Of a DNA stretch of 64,000 nucleotides, positions 44,530 to 57,752 are shown piece by piece. The notes under the pieces are model-generated. The model searched no databases, had not been told where the DNA came from, and saw only the letters and a program-made list of their open reading frames with translations. Positions within the stretch are counted from its first letter, which is position 1, and every line of letters begins with the position of its first letter. The position numbers and the translations under genes were made by a program. This DNA comes from Metellina segmentata (lineage: Eukaryota > Arthropoda > Arachnida > Araneae > Tetragnathidae), in the NCBI GenBank assembly GCA_947359465.1, contig OX375876.1:119655444-119719443 (forward strand). Direction: 5' to 3'.

Positions 44530-47500
44530 TGTGGTCCCTCAGTCAAAAAAACAAAACAACAACCAAGCATTTTCTAACCTTCCTCGTCTAAAAAGCCAAA
44601 TAATCGTGTATTGAATAAAACATACAGAACAAAAACTAAAAGCAATTTTACAATCCTTGCAAACACTGTGAGCAAAACACAAAACCTCAAAAGTCATTTG
44701 CTAACCCTCAGGTATTTCCCAGATGATCAGCCTTACAGCAGTTCTACCGCTGAATCCACACCTTCTGAAGAGATTCTGGCGAGATAGAGACATAAAATGT
44801 AATTATACAAGATCCATTTTCAAGGGGAAAGTCTGAAATATTCCAAAGATTGACTAATAAAATAACTTGTAGATATCAAAGACATCTTTGGTTAGCAAAG
44901 CACAATGTATAGCAACAACCAAACATTTTCTAACCCTTATATTTCATAAAAAGGACAAATAGCCACGTATTTCTGAAAGATATGGAAAGAAGGCTGAAAG
45001 AAATTTTTCGTGCAAACAATACATGTAAAATACAAAACCACAAAATCAATTTTATATATCTCAGGTATTTCCAAGACTACCCACATCATAATTTCCCTGA
45101 TGTCCGCCCATTCAAACCAAGAAACAGCCATCGAATTCGTATTTCATCACCACCAAGACTTAACAGTCACACCATCTGTGGCTCTCACGTCCCGACAAGC
45201 CTCCACCATCCATCAGCGGGATCCTCATGAACAGTCCTGCCGCTGAATATCCAAAACATCTGAACATATTCCGGCGTAAGAGAGAAGATGTAGTCCTTCA
45301 AGTTCTACTTTTCAAGTGAAAAGTATTGAATATTCCAAACATTCATAAGACAATTTGTCGAAAGAAAATGGAGTGTCGTTTGGCAGAGCAATAGCCAAAC
45401 ATTTTCACCCCTTCCATTTCTTAAAAAATACATAGTTGTGTATTTCAGAAACATGCATAAAGCAAACTGAAAGAAATCGCGCTATCCTGGCAAACGTTAT
45501 GCAAAACACAAAACCTTTAAAACCATTTTCTATTCCTCAGGTACATCCCAGACTATCCACATCATAATTTCCCTGAGGTCCGCCCATTCAAACCAAGAAA
45601 CAGCCATCGAATTCGTATTTCATCGCCACCAAGACTTACACAGTCACACCGTCTGAGGTTCTCACGTCCCGACAAACCTCCACCATCCATCAGCGGGATC
45701 CTCATGAACAGTCCTGGCGCTGAATATCCAAAACATCTGAACATATTCCGGCGTGAGAGAGAATATTTAGTCATTCGCCAAACATTTTCACCCCTTCCAT
45801 TTCTTAAAAAATACATAGTTGTGTATTTCAGAAACATGCATAAAGCAAACTGAAAGAAATCGCGCTATCCTGGCAAACGTTATGCAAAACACAAAACCTT
45901 TAAAGCCATTTTCTATTCCTCAGGTACATCCCAGACTATCCACATCATAATTTCCCTGAGGTCCGCCCATTCAAACCAAGAAACAGCCATCGAATTCGTA
46001 TTTCATCACCACCAAGACTTAACAGTCACACCATCTGTGGCTCTCACGTCCCGACAAGCCTCCACCATCCATCAGCGGGATCCTCATGAACAGTCCTGCC
46101 GCTGAATATCCAAAACATCTGAACATATTCCGGCGTAAGAGAGAAGATGTAGTCCTTCAAGTTCTACTTTTCAAGTGAAAAGTATTGAATATTCCAAACA
46201 TTCATAAGACAATTTGTCGAAAGAAAATGGAGTGTCGTTTGGCAGAGCAATAGCCAAACATTTTCACCCCTTCCATTTCTTAAAAAATACATAGTTGTGT
46301 ATTTCAGAAACATGCATAAAGCAAACTGAAAGAAATCGCGCTATCCTGGCAAACGTTATGCAAAACACAAAACCTTTAAAGCCATTTTCTATTCCTCAGG
46401 TACATCCCAGACTATCCACATCATAATTTCCCTGAGGTCCGCCCATTCAAACCAAGAAACAGCCATCGAATTCGTATTTCATCGCTACCAAGACTTACAC
46501 AGTCACACCGTCTGAGGCTCTCACGTCCCGACAAACCTCCACCATCCATCAGCGGTATCCTCATGAACAGTCCTGGCGCTGAATATCCAAAACATCTGAA
46601 CATATTCCGGCGTGAGAGAGAATATTTAGTCATTCGCCAAACATTTTCACCCCTTCCATTTCTTAAAAAATACATAGTTGTGTATTTCAGAAACATGCAT
46701 AAAGCAAACTGAAAGAAATCGCGCTATCCTGGCAAACGTTATGCAAAACACAAAACCTTTAAAGCCATTTTCTATTCCTCAGGTACATCCCAGACTATCC
46801 ACATCATAATTTCCCTGAGGTCCGCCCATTCAAACCAAGAAACAGCCATCGAATTCGTATTTCATCGCCACCAAGACTTACACAGTCACACCGTCTGAGG
46901 TTCTCACGTCCCGACAAACCTCCACCATCCATCAGCGGGATCCTCATGAACAGTCCTGCCGCTGAATATCCAAAACATCTGAACATATTCCGGCGTGAGA
47001 GAGAATATTTAGTCATTCAAGTTCTACCTTTCAAGTGAAAGGTATTGAATATTCCAAACATTCATAAGACAATTTGTCGAAAGAAAATGGAGTGTCGTTT
47101 GGCAGAGCAATAGCCAAACATTTTCACCCCTTCCATTTCTTTAAAAATACATAGTTGTGTATTTCAGAAACATGCATAAAGCAAACTGAAAGAAATCGCG
47201 CTATCCTGGCAAACGTTATGCAAAACACAAAACCTTTAAAGCCATTTTCTATTCCTCAGGTACATCCCAGACTATCCACATCATAATTTCCCTGAGGTCC
47301 GCCCATTCAAACCAAGAAACAGCCATCGAATTCGTATTTCATCGCCACCAAGACTTACACAGTCACACCGTCTGAGGCTCTCACGTCCCGACAAGCCTCC
47401 ACCATCCATCAGCGGGATCCTCATGAACAGTCCTGCCGCTGAATATCCAAAACATCTGAACATATTCCGGCGTGAGAGAGAATATTTAGTCATTCAAGTT

Positions 47501-48035
47501 CTACCTTTCAAGTGAAAGGTATTGAATATTACAAACATTCATAAGACAATTTGTCGAAAGAAAATGGAGTGTCGTTTGGCAGAGCAATAGCCAAACATTT
47601 TCACCCCTTCCATTTCTTAAAAAATACATAGTTGTGTATTTCAGAAACATGCATAAAGCAAACTGAAAGAAATCACGCTATCCTGGCAAACGTTATGCAA
47701 AACACAAAACCTTTAAAGCCATTTTCTATTCCTCAGGTACATCCCAGACTATCCACATCATAATTTCCCTGAGGTCCGCCCATTCAAACCAAGAAACAGC
47801 CATCGAATTCGTATTTCATCGCCACCAAGACTTACACAGTCACACCGTCTGAGGCTCTCACGTCCCGACAAGCCTCCACCATCCATCAGCGGGATCCTCA
47901 TAAACAGTCCTGCCGCTGAATCCAAACCTTCTGAACAGATTCCGGCGCTAGAGAGAAAGAGAAGTAGTCATTCAAGTTCCATTTTTCAAGGGGAAAGTCT
48001 GGAAAATGCCGGGGACTGATAAAACGATTTGTAGA
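44530..48035. repeat. Satellite with alternating 477-bp and 383-bp units
   Basis: The landmark GTCCGCCCATTCAAACC recurs about every 477 or 383 bases. The short unit lacks one block of about 94 bases (TTCAAGTTCTACC... to ...GGCAGAGCAATA). The order of central units is long, short, long, short, long, long. Outermost copies at 44530-45060 and 47890-48035 are clearly more diverged, as expected where unequal exchange stops. Each unit has a splice-acceptor-like TTTTCTATTCCTCAG, a 70-codon open stretch (YIPDYPHHNFPEVRPFKP...) and a GTRAGA donor-like word. Some copies break the frame, so I annotate it as a repeat. Confidence 0.93.
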
Positions 48036-49860
48036 TAGATGGAGTTCAGTGGATCCGAAGATGGATGGCTTTTGATTCTGGACATGGCAGAATGAGGCTG
48101 TCTGGGAGCTTCGCGGTGGACAGTCAAAAGGCTCGGAATTTCGATCCAGCCTTAATGGAAGCCCGAAGCTTTTGGAATCGTTTCGGCTTCACACTCGATT
48201 GAATGCAGAAATAGTTTCGCTTTACTTTCTTGTGAACTGCGTGTCATTTGTTGTGATCGGAGCGATATCTGCGTGAACATGAAAGAAGCCGCATTGTTCA
48301 GAAGTCAATAGATGATACATTGAAAAGTGAATACTCTTATAATAAATCCGTTTGGGTTGATAGCGCTAATAAAATCTGTAAAGCATACATTGAGAGAGGG
48401 TTAGAGAGACTATATATATATTAGAAGTTCCAGTCATATAAGGGAAGGTATTTGATGAAACGGCCACTTCTTATCTTGAGGGGTCACCTGAAGAGGGACC
48501 ACATGGAGCAGGGTAAGGAAATATAAAATTTTTGCATTTGCAAATATTTGTAGTTTAGTAATTGATTTAGGAAAGCAAATATGTTTCAATTGAGCCGTCA
48601 TTTGGAGCGTAAGACTGGGACTTTGGAAATTTTCAGTTGAATCCATTGCGAAACGTTCTTCGTATATTTATCGAATTCGTATTAAGAAAATATCTAATAT
48701 TACTTCGTACTTATTAGATATTTTCTAAAATTTTGAGAACACATCATGATGAGATCGTAATCTTGCCAGTTTTCTTCTAATGGCGATATATTAAGTCCAA
48801 CAAGTTAGTCCACAAGATGATTTGTCAAGACAACCACCAATACCCTTGTCGATACGTTGACCATAAGAGGGTTGACATGAATTTTACTAGTATTCGTGTA
48901 ATACTCGTATATTTGAATATAGTGAAATGTATCTCTTACTCATAAATATGTATGGCTGAAACTTTATTTTTTTAAAGGGTATAAGAGTTGGTGTATTTGC
49001 ATAACGGTTTTTTGTAGTTTTAAATATTTCTGCATATTGTGATCTTTTCTTACAATATTTGTCTCTCTCTCTTCTACGCATGAAAAAGAAAATAATAAAA
49101 CCCAAACAATGATGTCAGTGTTTGTTAAGATGAAAGAAGTATAGAAATCGCATTTAAATATAGTCTTAAATTGTATTGAGGCCGTTTTTAAACAAGCCAA
49201 ATACTCAAAATATGTCTAATGCAAATGCATTTATATATTTGACACACTTGTCTAAAATTTAAAAACCTTACTCTAAAAAGTCGGTTAATTTTCAGGCAAC
49301 GTATATATATTTATATATAGATATATACATATATATCTTGCAATATCATATAACTTGTATTTTAAGTCATTTCTTAAGTTCCAAACACATATACACACAT
49401 ATTATACTTTTGACGCAGATTAAATAAATTTTAAAAGTTTTACACAGTAGTTTATGTTTTTTTAGCAAAAATATTTGTTGTTTATGAACACAATAAAACT
49501 TACATAACAATCTAATTTTGTAATAATTTCTGAATTTTTCAATTCTTATTAGATGTTATAAAATGAGACTACGAATATCAATAATTGTTATTATTTTCAA
49601 TAACCTAAAACAGACACACATATTTTTTTACTGTTTTACTATATTTATCATTTCCACTTTAAAATGCCAATCTGATTTTGAGAGGCTGCAATTTGCTGCA
49701 GAGGTAAATGGAAGCATGCAAATGTGTTATGTAACAGCCAATCACGGTTTCGTGTCGAGAAATATGCAAAAAAGGCAATCGTATAAGAATCCAGCATTGT
49801 GAAGGGTTAGAGGTGTTGCATGTAAGTGCTAATAAAAAAGTGTTTAGAACTGTGGGTACG
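48036..49860. other. Gene-free stretch
   Basis: AT-rich with TATATA runs near 49300-49330. No motif-bearing frame recognised. Confidence 0.45.
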
Positions 49861-49871
49861 ATTAGTTTTCA

Positions 49872-50912
49872 AGACAGACGTGCTTCTATGGCTGTCATAA
49901 GACGAATGGCAGATAATAAGCGCTGGCGTTCTGTGGGACGCCTTGAAGCAGGGTGATCAATCACTAATGTTGCAATTTTCTTCGTCATTCATCATTCCTA
50001 CATTTCACGATTATGGAAACAATTCTAAACAAAGCAGACAGTTGTCCGAAGACCTGTGGTGGCCTTCTCAAGGGTTACAACTCCCGCGGAAGATTGATAT
50101 ATTGCTGTTGTAGCGTAGCGGAATCAAAGAACGACCTCCACACGTGTGACATATATGGTTGCAGAGTTCATTGGTAAGACGATATCTGCCACTACTGTGC
50201 GCAGAAGGCTACACATGAATAGACTGTACTAGCGGGTACCACGGGTTTGTGTCCCTTTATCCAATCCAGAGGGGCACGATTAAAGTGGTGTCGGCAACAT
50301 GTGAATTGGACTGCGTCTGATTGGGCTAACATTATGTTCACGGATGAGTCGAGATTTCCCCTGAAGCCAGATGACAAACTTGTAAAGGTCTGGAGAAAAC
50401 AAGGCACACGCATTCGGCCCCTTAACATCATCGAGCATCACTCATACCGAGGTGGAAGCATCATGGTGTGGGCTGGGATTTCGTTGGGATATTGCACCGA
50501 CCTGAACATCTATAGACGGGGTTCTGTGACGGCTGTCCCGTATCGGGATGTTCTAGAACCTACTGTTAGATTTTACACAGCAGCAGTTGGTCCTTCTTTC
50601 ATTTTAATGGATGATAATGCGCGTGCCCATAGAGCTGACATCGTTGACAACTACCTGGAGAGCGAGAAAATTGCGCGTATAGTTTGGCTGGTGTAATCGC
50701 CCGACCTTAATCACATTGAAAATCTTCGGGATGCCCTCGGCCGTGCTGTGTTGGCACGTTTCCCGCCCTTTGTTACTCTCACAGATTTGCAAACTGCTTT
50801 ACTGGAGGAATGACGATTACTTGACTCTGGGGTGGTTGATCACCTCATGGAAAGCATGGTAACACCCTGTAAACTTCGTATGATGATGAGGGTTGACCAT
50901 ATATCCGATTAA
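49872..50912 (+). pseudogene. Tc1-like DD34E transposase with several stops
   Basis: A nearly continuous protein can be read from MAVIRRMADNKRWRSVGRLE through ISRLWKQF, VTTPAEDRYIAV and ISATTVRRRLHMNRLY (two helix-turn-helix parts). Then come IMFTDESRFPLK (first Asp), GGSIMVWAGISLG, FILMDDNARAH (second Asp) and SPDLNHIENLRDALGRAV (Glu). There are 34 positions between the second Asp and the Glu, counting one in-frame TAA at 50694. Other stops lie in the N-terminal part and after LLEE. All three catalytic residues survive. A right terminal repeat may end near 51145, but no left partner was found. Confidence 0.9.
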
Positions 50913-51835
50913 TTTCTGTTTTGTTTATTTGTTTTGGATTAAAACATCACTTTGTTAATGACTCCAATATGACTTTATGTTATAATTTATGAAAATTCAA
51001 TTTTGTTTTCATCTTTGTATTTAACTATTTGTTTCGTTTCACACATAAACCTATTTGCTGCTTACCTGACGTATTTCGTGTCAATCAAAGCTGTACATGT
51101 CGTTTTTTTCGCATTTTACTTTTCGTGTATAAATTTTGGCAGTGAGTGTAAATATATATATACTTAGATTTCTCTTCAATATCCTTTTCAGTGTAAAGTA
51201 TTTTCATTGGAAATGGGACATGGACCTTTGTGTGATCTGAATTCATTGAGTTCTTCCAATCCATTTTGATAAGATATTTTGAAAAATACTTTCATAAAGG
51301 AACAGTGTTAGATGAATTATAGTATAAAAACGGCGAGATAAGTCAAGATATATTCAATAAAAACATCCACTTCTTTTCATCGTGGAAAGTATATGTTTTC
51401 GGGATAAAGGATTATATTACCATTGCTAACTTTCTGGGAAGGACGATTTTACTCATGTGTTTATTTTGGAGTAAAAATTCCTAGCACTGCTTCCTTTTCA
51501 ATTTCTGTAGAGTTCCATTATGAACTTCTAGCTATCGAAGGTGCAGCACCATGAAGGAAGCATCCAGTAGCCTTGAAATTTATTCCATGCTTAAATAGTG
51601 AAAGGACATGTAAAACATTAGCAATGCAGTATAGATACAAATTACGTATATAGTAACGCTCCAGTAAACAGTATAAAAAATGAGAACATAAATAGACGAC
51701 TCTAAGTATTTTAATTGTGTTGTCTTGCTGTTCCTGTGTATACTTATATATTTTGTGTTCTGTTTCCGAGTATACTCCTGCGAAAACTTAACTATACATC
51801 TTAGAAAAATACGGCAGTCGTATGAGAACGTTTCC
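50913..51835. other. Flank of the Tc1 relic, no gene
   Basis: The sequence around 51100-51145, ending GGCAGTGAGTGTA, looks like a Tc1-type end, but the matching left end is not visible. The rest is AT-rich without features. Confidence 0.4.
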
Positions 51836-51839
51836 AAGT

Positions 51840-52740
51840 TAGAAAGAGGACGAACTATGGCTTATTGATACTATGGATTATCCATCCAAGAAATCGGTGC
51901 TTGGATTAATCAAAATTACACCACAGATATACACATGTAGAAAAGGTAGGGACGGGAGGGACTAACTTAAATGTTTGCAACAACCTCGTAAAACAACCAA
52001 GGAAGAGGACGGATATCTTGTGTGCATGACTATTACAGATCGTACTGCAACATAAAGAACTCTAACTCAATAAATAGTGTGTGTTGCACAATAAACTGTT
52101 ATTGCCTGCAATTCGAAGTCGTCTGCAACAGCGGATAATTATTTCAAGGCACCCACTGCTGCCATTACCTTTGATTGCATACCACAATGGATATTAGAAT
52201 GCCAGATATGGACAAACGAATGTCAGGACACCATCTTTTCAGACGGCTTTGGATTATGTCTACAGAACATGATGATCGCACGCATCCACGTCTTGTGTTA
52301 CCACGGTGACAGACTGCTTGACTTAAATTATTCGCCTTATTGGTCACCTGGCGTTATGGTATCGACCACCATAGGAATCTACTCCCGCACCCGCATTGCC
52401 ACTACTCTCATCCACAGTTACATCTCTGAAGTTATGGAGCCCTTATCTTTGGAGCTTTCCTACGGTCAGAGGCTTATTTTCAGAGCTTCTTGCTTGCTTG
52501 AAATTGGGCAATACACGACCACAGGCTACATGCAGCGTACAATGTGCACCACGTTTTTCATGATGACCCTGTTCACCAGATTACCCCCACTTCATAAAAC
52601 GCATCTGGTGACTGATAGACCAACCACTGGAACTCCACTGATCATTCACAGCTCCCTTAGATGAACATTGGCAGGGTGTGGGAGCACCAGAAACTGACGT
52701 ACCCCAAACACACATCCAAAGCGTCTTCCTGTAAATGCCG
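51840..52740 (+). pseudogene. Heavily decayed Tc1-like transposase
   Basis: Recognisable pieces in order are LERGRTMAY (N-terminus), RSRLQQRIIISRHPLLPLPL, IFSDGFGLCLQ (from FSDESRFCL), GDRLLDLNYSPYWSPGVMV and a trace of QDNxxxH. Several frameshifts and stops separate them. The relation is judged from the order and spacing of these weak matches. Confidence 0.6.
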
Positions 52741-52982
52741 AGAGTTTAGATGCAGTTATTACCGAAAATGTCGTCTACACAAAATACTTATTTCTTCACG
52801 TACCACAAATCGATAATTTCAATCAATTCACTTTTGTATAACTTATGATGTTTGTTTTCTTAATATGACTTTGATATCTTTTATCCTTCACAATGTTGCA
52901 GTTTATGTAGCCGGGATTGTATAAAAGAGCAAGTTGATCAAAGCATTTGAAAATATTTCGTTGTTTAAACGTTATTATAAAA

Positions 52983-54169
52983 TACACTGACGAGCCAAAA
53001 CATTATGACCATCCCCACATTTTCCCATGAACTCGTCTGGATGACGTGTACTGGGTACGTGATTAAGTGAGAATGTTATTTAACTGCTGCTGGAGAAAGA
53101 AAGCAATCATTCTTGCACTTACTTCTGCGAGTGATGGGAAAGGCTGCTGATCTAAGCGAATTTGATAGAGGACAGATCGAAATGGCCCGAAGACTCGGAA
53201 CGAGTATCGCCGAAACTGCACGACTGGTAGGTTGTACACGATATGCCGTTGTTAGTATTCGTGCAAAGTGGATAAATGACGGCAACATCAGCAGTAGACG
53301 CCAAGGTGTTGGTCGTCCACGCGTTTACAAATAAAAAAGACGTGCGAGACTGTTCCGCTTGGTAAAACCAAATCGGCGCGATACAGTGGCTCAGCTGACA
53401 GCCCAATACACGATAGGTCCAAGATCGTGTTCCGGAACACACAGTTCAGCGGACTCTGTTGGATATGAGACTGTGCAGCAGACGTCCCACTCGTGCGCCT
53501 CTGTTGACCAAGCGTCATCGTCAACCACGCCTAAAGTGGACCCGGGAACATCTAAACTGGACCATAGATTGGTGGAAGAGAGTTGCCTGGTTAGATGAAT
53601 CCCGATCTCTCATTCATCACGTCGATGGTCGTGTCAGGGTACGCCGTCTGCCAGGCGAACAGTTGCTCCCCTCTTGTATAGCAGGTCATACACAGGCTGG
53701 TGTTGGCGGTATTATGCTTTGGGGGACGTTCTCATGGGCGACTTTGGGACTCGTAGTTGTGGTAGAACAGACCATGTACGCTGCGAACTATCTGAACATC
53801 ATTCAACTGGAAATGGAATCTTCCAACAGGACAACGCCCTATGTGACAAGGCTCCGACTGTGTTGGAGTGGTTCGAGGAGCATACTGATGAATTCCACTT
53901 AATGTCTAGGCCACATAACTCGCCGGATCTTAATCCGGTTAGGGTGTCAAATTTGGGGTGTCATGGAGTGGCAGTTCTGAGCTCAAACACCACCATGTCC
54001 GAATATCTCGACTTTGTGTGACCGCTGCTAAGACATTTTGTACAACCTGTCTCCAGTCATGTACCAAGAACTTGTGGCATCTATGCCCAGGCGAGTTGCA
54101 GCTGTTTTGAAGGTCAAAGGAGGCGCAACGCGTTATTGAGTAGGTATAATGTTTTGGCTCTTTAATGTA
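52983..54169 (+). mobile_element. Tc1-like transposon with both ends
   Basis: The left end TACACTGACGAGCCAAAACA and the right end (reverse complement) TACATTAAAGAGCCAAAACA followed by TTATRCC form inverted repeats, each starting with TA. The 1.19-kb span holds one transposase in the same orientation, so this is an almost full-length element. Confidence 0.88.
53134..54139 (+). pseudogene. Tc1-like transposase, frameshifted and lacking the third catalytic residue
   Basis: The ATG at 53134 gives [20 protein letters not shown]. Then follow [16 protein letters not shown] (helix-turn-helix) and [12 protein letters not shown]. After a stop at 53332 come LVKPNRRDTVAQLTAQY and, in another frame, RLCSRRPTRAPLLTKRH. 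VAWLDESRSLIHHVDGRV carries the first Asp, GVGGIMLWGTFSWATLG follows, and GIFQQDNALCDKA the second Asp. NSPDLNPV is then followed by a frameshift where IEHxW should be. The end MPRRVAAVLKVKGGATRY is intact before TGA at 54137. Confidence 0.9.
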
Positions 54170-55990
54170 AGTTATTGCGTGCTTTTTTTTACAATTATTT
54201 TTCACAGGGATTCCAAAATGTAATGATAATAATTTTTTAACGGTCCATACTTTAAATGTACAGTTTCGAAAAAAAAACGAACCATCTCCTTTACTTCGAG
54301 CACTATTCATACTGGAGAAAATTCAAAGGTATCATTCTATAGACAATACCTTCCTCTACAAATTCAAATCCAAAATATTTGCATAATGGGAGGTCTTCAT
54401 CAAATTTTGCTCAAACAACAAAATGTTTAGTGAAAGCATCGTATATTGATGTCATAATCAGATCCTGCATAGTTAAATTAGTTTAAACGTAAAATTTCCC
54501 GACTTTACTATCAATACATACCGATATATTCAATGTTAAAATGAATTTCAATTTCAAGGATGATCCCCACATTGAAAGACGCTATTCGTAGACAGAGATT
54601 AATTGTAGTTATCGCTACTCAAATATAAAATTTGAATACTATTTCAATCGTATTTTTCAACAATCCGATTGTTATTATAGTTATGATGCAAGTGGAAACT
54701 ATTTCAGAATTATATAGTTATATTTACTATGCAAGTACAAACGATCCGAGTACTATTATCTGAGGTTTGTTAAACGCTTTGTGAACTTTTGATTTCTTCC
54801 TAAAATCGCAATAATTGGGAAAATTTAACGTAGCTCAAAAACTAACTATCGAAAAGAACTGAAATTCTGCTTGGCCATAGCAGAAGTTCTTCTGAATTGA
54901 TTCCAATAAAATTATAATAAGGTTACAATTCTCTCATTATTTTTCGAACATTATTGAATAAATATTATTGCATACTAAAAACTATTTTTAAAATACAATT
55001 CTAGCTGTATAGTATTTGGGTTGTTTAACAGTAACATTCAAAATAGCAGCACTATAGAAATGTTTCTTAGGAAGATATCCATCAAAGTCTAAGAAACTGA
55101 TTTAACATTAGGTACTCCAATCTTCATGCCCTCATAACTTCGAAAGGTAATACCTAATGACATGAAATGTGGTGTATGAAGTAAATTTTTTATATAGATT
55201 TGAAATTAGGTGTCGAAATAGGGATTCTTATTGGAAATTATGAAGTTGGTGCTCAATTTAATATGAAGACGTCCCCTTATGCTAATTTTATCAAATTGAA
55301 TTGATTGAAGAAGTTGGTATCTGTTAAATGACATCTTTGAATATGATCTATAGTTAAAATTGCTAGAGTGGAGTGTTTCGTTTCTTTTCCACGATTGTAC
55401 ATACACTATAAATTGCATTTAATTTATAAACAATTTTAATTGCTTATATTTTATTGGTACATACAAATTAATATTATAATTCATTCAATTAAATTTTTTA
55501 ATTGGTTTTAATTTTCATTAGATAGAACCTTAGAAAAGGGAATTTAACGAAAAGAGTCGTTTGAATGAGGCCTAATAAAAATAGATAGAAATAATAAATA
55601 AAGCGGATGGAACTTCTAAAAGATTCAGATCAACCATTTTCTACATGTCTATTTCATTGTATTTGAGAAACTATAATTACGTTTATGGGTTTTGTTGCTC
55701 TCCTTGTCTGTAACAGTTGTTATAGTTTACTAAATGGATGTATTATTGTTTGTTATTAATGAAGGTTTGTTTGGGCTAGTTTTTTGCATTTCCTGAAGCA
55801 CAATGTCAACAAAATAAACAAACAAGCTTCATGAAAGACCAAATAAAAACAATTATTGCAGAAAAATAGAAAAAAAACTGCAAATGTGTATAAATCCAAT
55901 TCATTGTAACATTAAAACTGGAGTACAAGTCGAAACAATAATAAAATACAAATGCTTTAGACAATAATATAAATTCAGTAAACACGATAC
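54170..55990. other. Gene-free AT-rich stretch
   Basis: No recognisable gene, repeat or terminal sequence. Confidence 0.45.
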
Positions 55991-55994
55991 TAAA

Positions 55995-56750
55995 ATATAG
56001 GTTTACAAAATGGCTTTTGTTACTTGACATGAAAACATAATAAGGTTTGGTGAAATTAAGCTTTTCCATTGATACATTGGTTTCCGTAAGCATAAAGCAT
56101 TTTAGTGAAAATATAATTTAACCTTAACTCGATGCTTCACAATACGTAGTAGCTCTACCATTTCAAAAATGGCTTTCAATACTTATTATGAAATATAATA
56201 AATTGAATGAACTTTGGTGCAGAGATTAGGATGAGTGAAATTAGGGCTTTCATTCACTTGAAGTAAATGGCAATTTAATAAAAAAACTAATTTAGCCGTC
56301 AGCCGTCAACTAATCGCTCCATGCTGTAATGTTGCATTTAGTTTGAAAAAGTACTTTTCGGTTGTTGCTATGGAAGTTCATTAAATTAGGAGAAATTAAA
56401 TGCAAAAAAATTTAGTTAAAGGTTGGCACTCATATATCCTTTGCTTTAAGCAGATGACCTTCGAATAAAACAATAATTGAAAGTCACCAATTAAATGTCA
56501 CCATTAAGGTTTCAAAAGTGGCTTTTAGTACTTTATATTCAAATACAATAAAATTGGAGAAAGTAGATGGCAGATTAGGTACAGTGAAGGTAGAGCACTC
56601 GTACATCCGTTGCTTCAAGTAAACCACGTATGAATAAAAAACATAATTTATCCATCACCAAACGCACCATGTTACGATGTCGCTGAGAGGTATCAAAAAT
56701 GGCTTTTGGTACTTGACACGAAAATACAGGAAATTTCATCGTAAATAAAG
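55995..56750. repeat. Eroded tandem repeat, about 160-190-bp period, 5 copies
   Basis: A CAAAAATGGCTTTTGGTACTT-like phrase (at most a few differences) appears at about 56007, 56164, 56352, 56514 and 56694. Each is followed by AAATAYAATAA-type sequence and a CACTTGAAGTAAA/CGTTGCTTCAAGTAAAC-like segment. The irregular spacing shows indels. It is an old satellite remnant. Confidence 0.65.
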
Positions 56751-56759
56751 AACCCAAGA

Positions 56760-57700
56760 ACGGAATCTTTCAATTTCTGCTGCAGGTAAGGAAACAAAAA
56801 AGACATTTCAGACTGATATGCATAGATGCCTTTAATAAAACGTTATTCAAGTGAAGTTAATGCGAAGAAAGCAAAAAAGGAAGGTAAGACTACATGAAAG
56901 CACAAAACCATGGAATAAAAACTGTCAGATTCTTTTCGGTTACTTTAAAACGTTTTTTGCGATCAGCGGATGTGCAGTTTTACCGAACAAAAGATCAGGA
57001 AGGAAACATCTGTTTTTGTCTGTCATTTTCTAAAATGTTTTTTCTTTTATTCTTGTTTTTTAAGCTCGTGCAATGTTAAACGTTTTGCACTTCTTGTTCC
57101 ATGAGTTTAAGGAAATAAGAAAAATAAACCAATTAATGCTTAGTGACGAGATTAATTATAGAAAGACGCGAAGTAATTAAATTGAAGTTCTTCAGATTGT
57201 ACTTGGAGATTATTTTTATGATGTTAAACAACTTGAAAACCTTTGTCTTTCGAAAATTATATTTAGTAGCTGAGAGGTATGGGGAGTTTTTACGTAGATG
57301 GAGCCAGCCTAACGGTTCGAAGAACTTAAAGATTAAGTGGAGCGGTTATAAAATAATGTTCCATTATGTAAAAGCATGCTGTGAATAGTAAGAACTTTTT
57401 AGTTATCGTCTTGATTTTGCGATCCAATTCCTTCTAAGACTTTCAATTATGTAAACGTTTACTATTGTGGAGTATAATTTCCTTCCTTTTTAACTTTAAT
57501 TCATTGAAAAATCATTTCTCGGAATTTCAATTTCTCGAAGATGAATCACACAACGAAATAATAGATCGTATCTAATATCGAACTGGAATACGTGTATGCA
57601 CATAATATACAATATATAAACGGTAATTTAATTTCGTAAGAATACTTGGAAGTATAAAAACAACTTAATATTTTATGTATTTCACTGCGAAAGAAACAAC
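56760..57700. other. Gene-free stretch
   Basis: Short frames at 56851-57079 and 57143-57388 have no motif I recognise. Confidence 0.4.
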
Positions 57701-57752
57701 AATAAGCTGGTGCAAATTAAATGTGTCGTGGACTCAAATATACTCACGTTGG
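57701..57752 (+). mobile_element. Older SINE fragment, split by a younger SINE
   Basis: AAGCTGGTGCAAATTAAATG and TGTCGTGGACTCAAA are plus-strand SINE body words. They reach CTCACGTTGG, where the younger minus-strand SINE begins. The fragment resumes after 58080 as CTCACGTTGGTGTTGTG. Confidence 0.65.

Noticed and set aside
45562..47493. Minus-strand 70-91-residue frames in the 477/383-bp satellite as proteins
   Set aside because: They are repeats of one unit, and the reading frame of the opposite strand looks more exon-like. No domain is visible.
53939..54310. 123-residue minus-strand frame
   Set aside because: It is antisense to the C-terminal part of the Tc1 transposase pseudogene and its flank.
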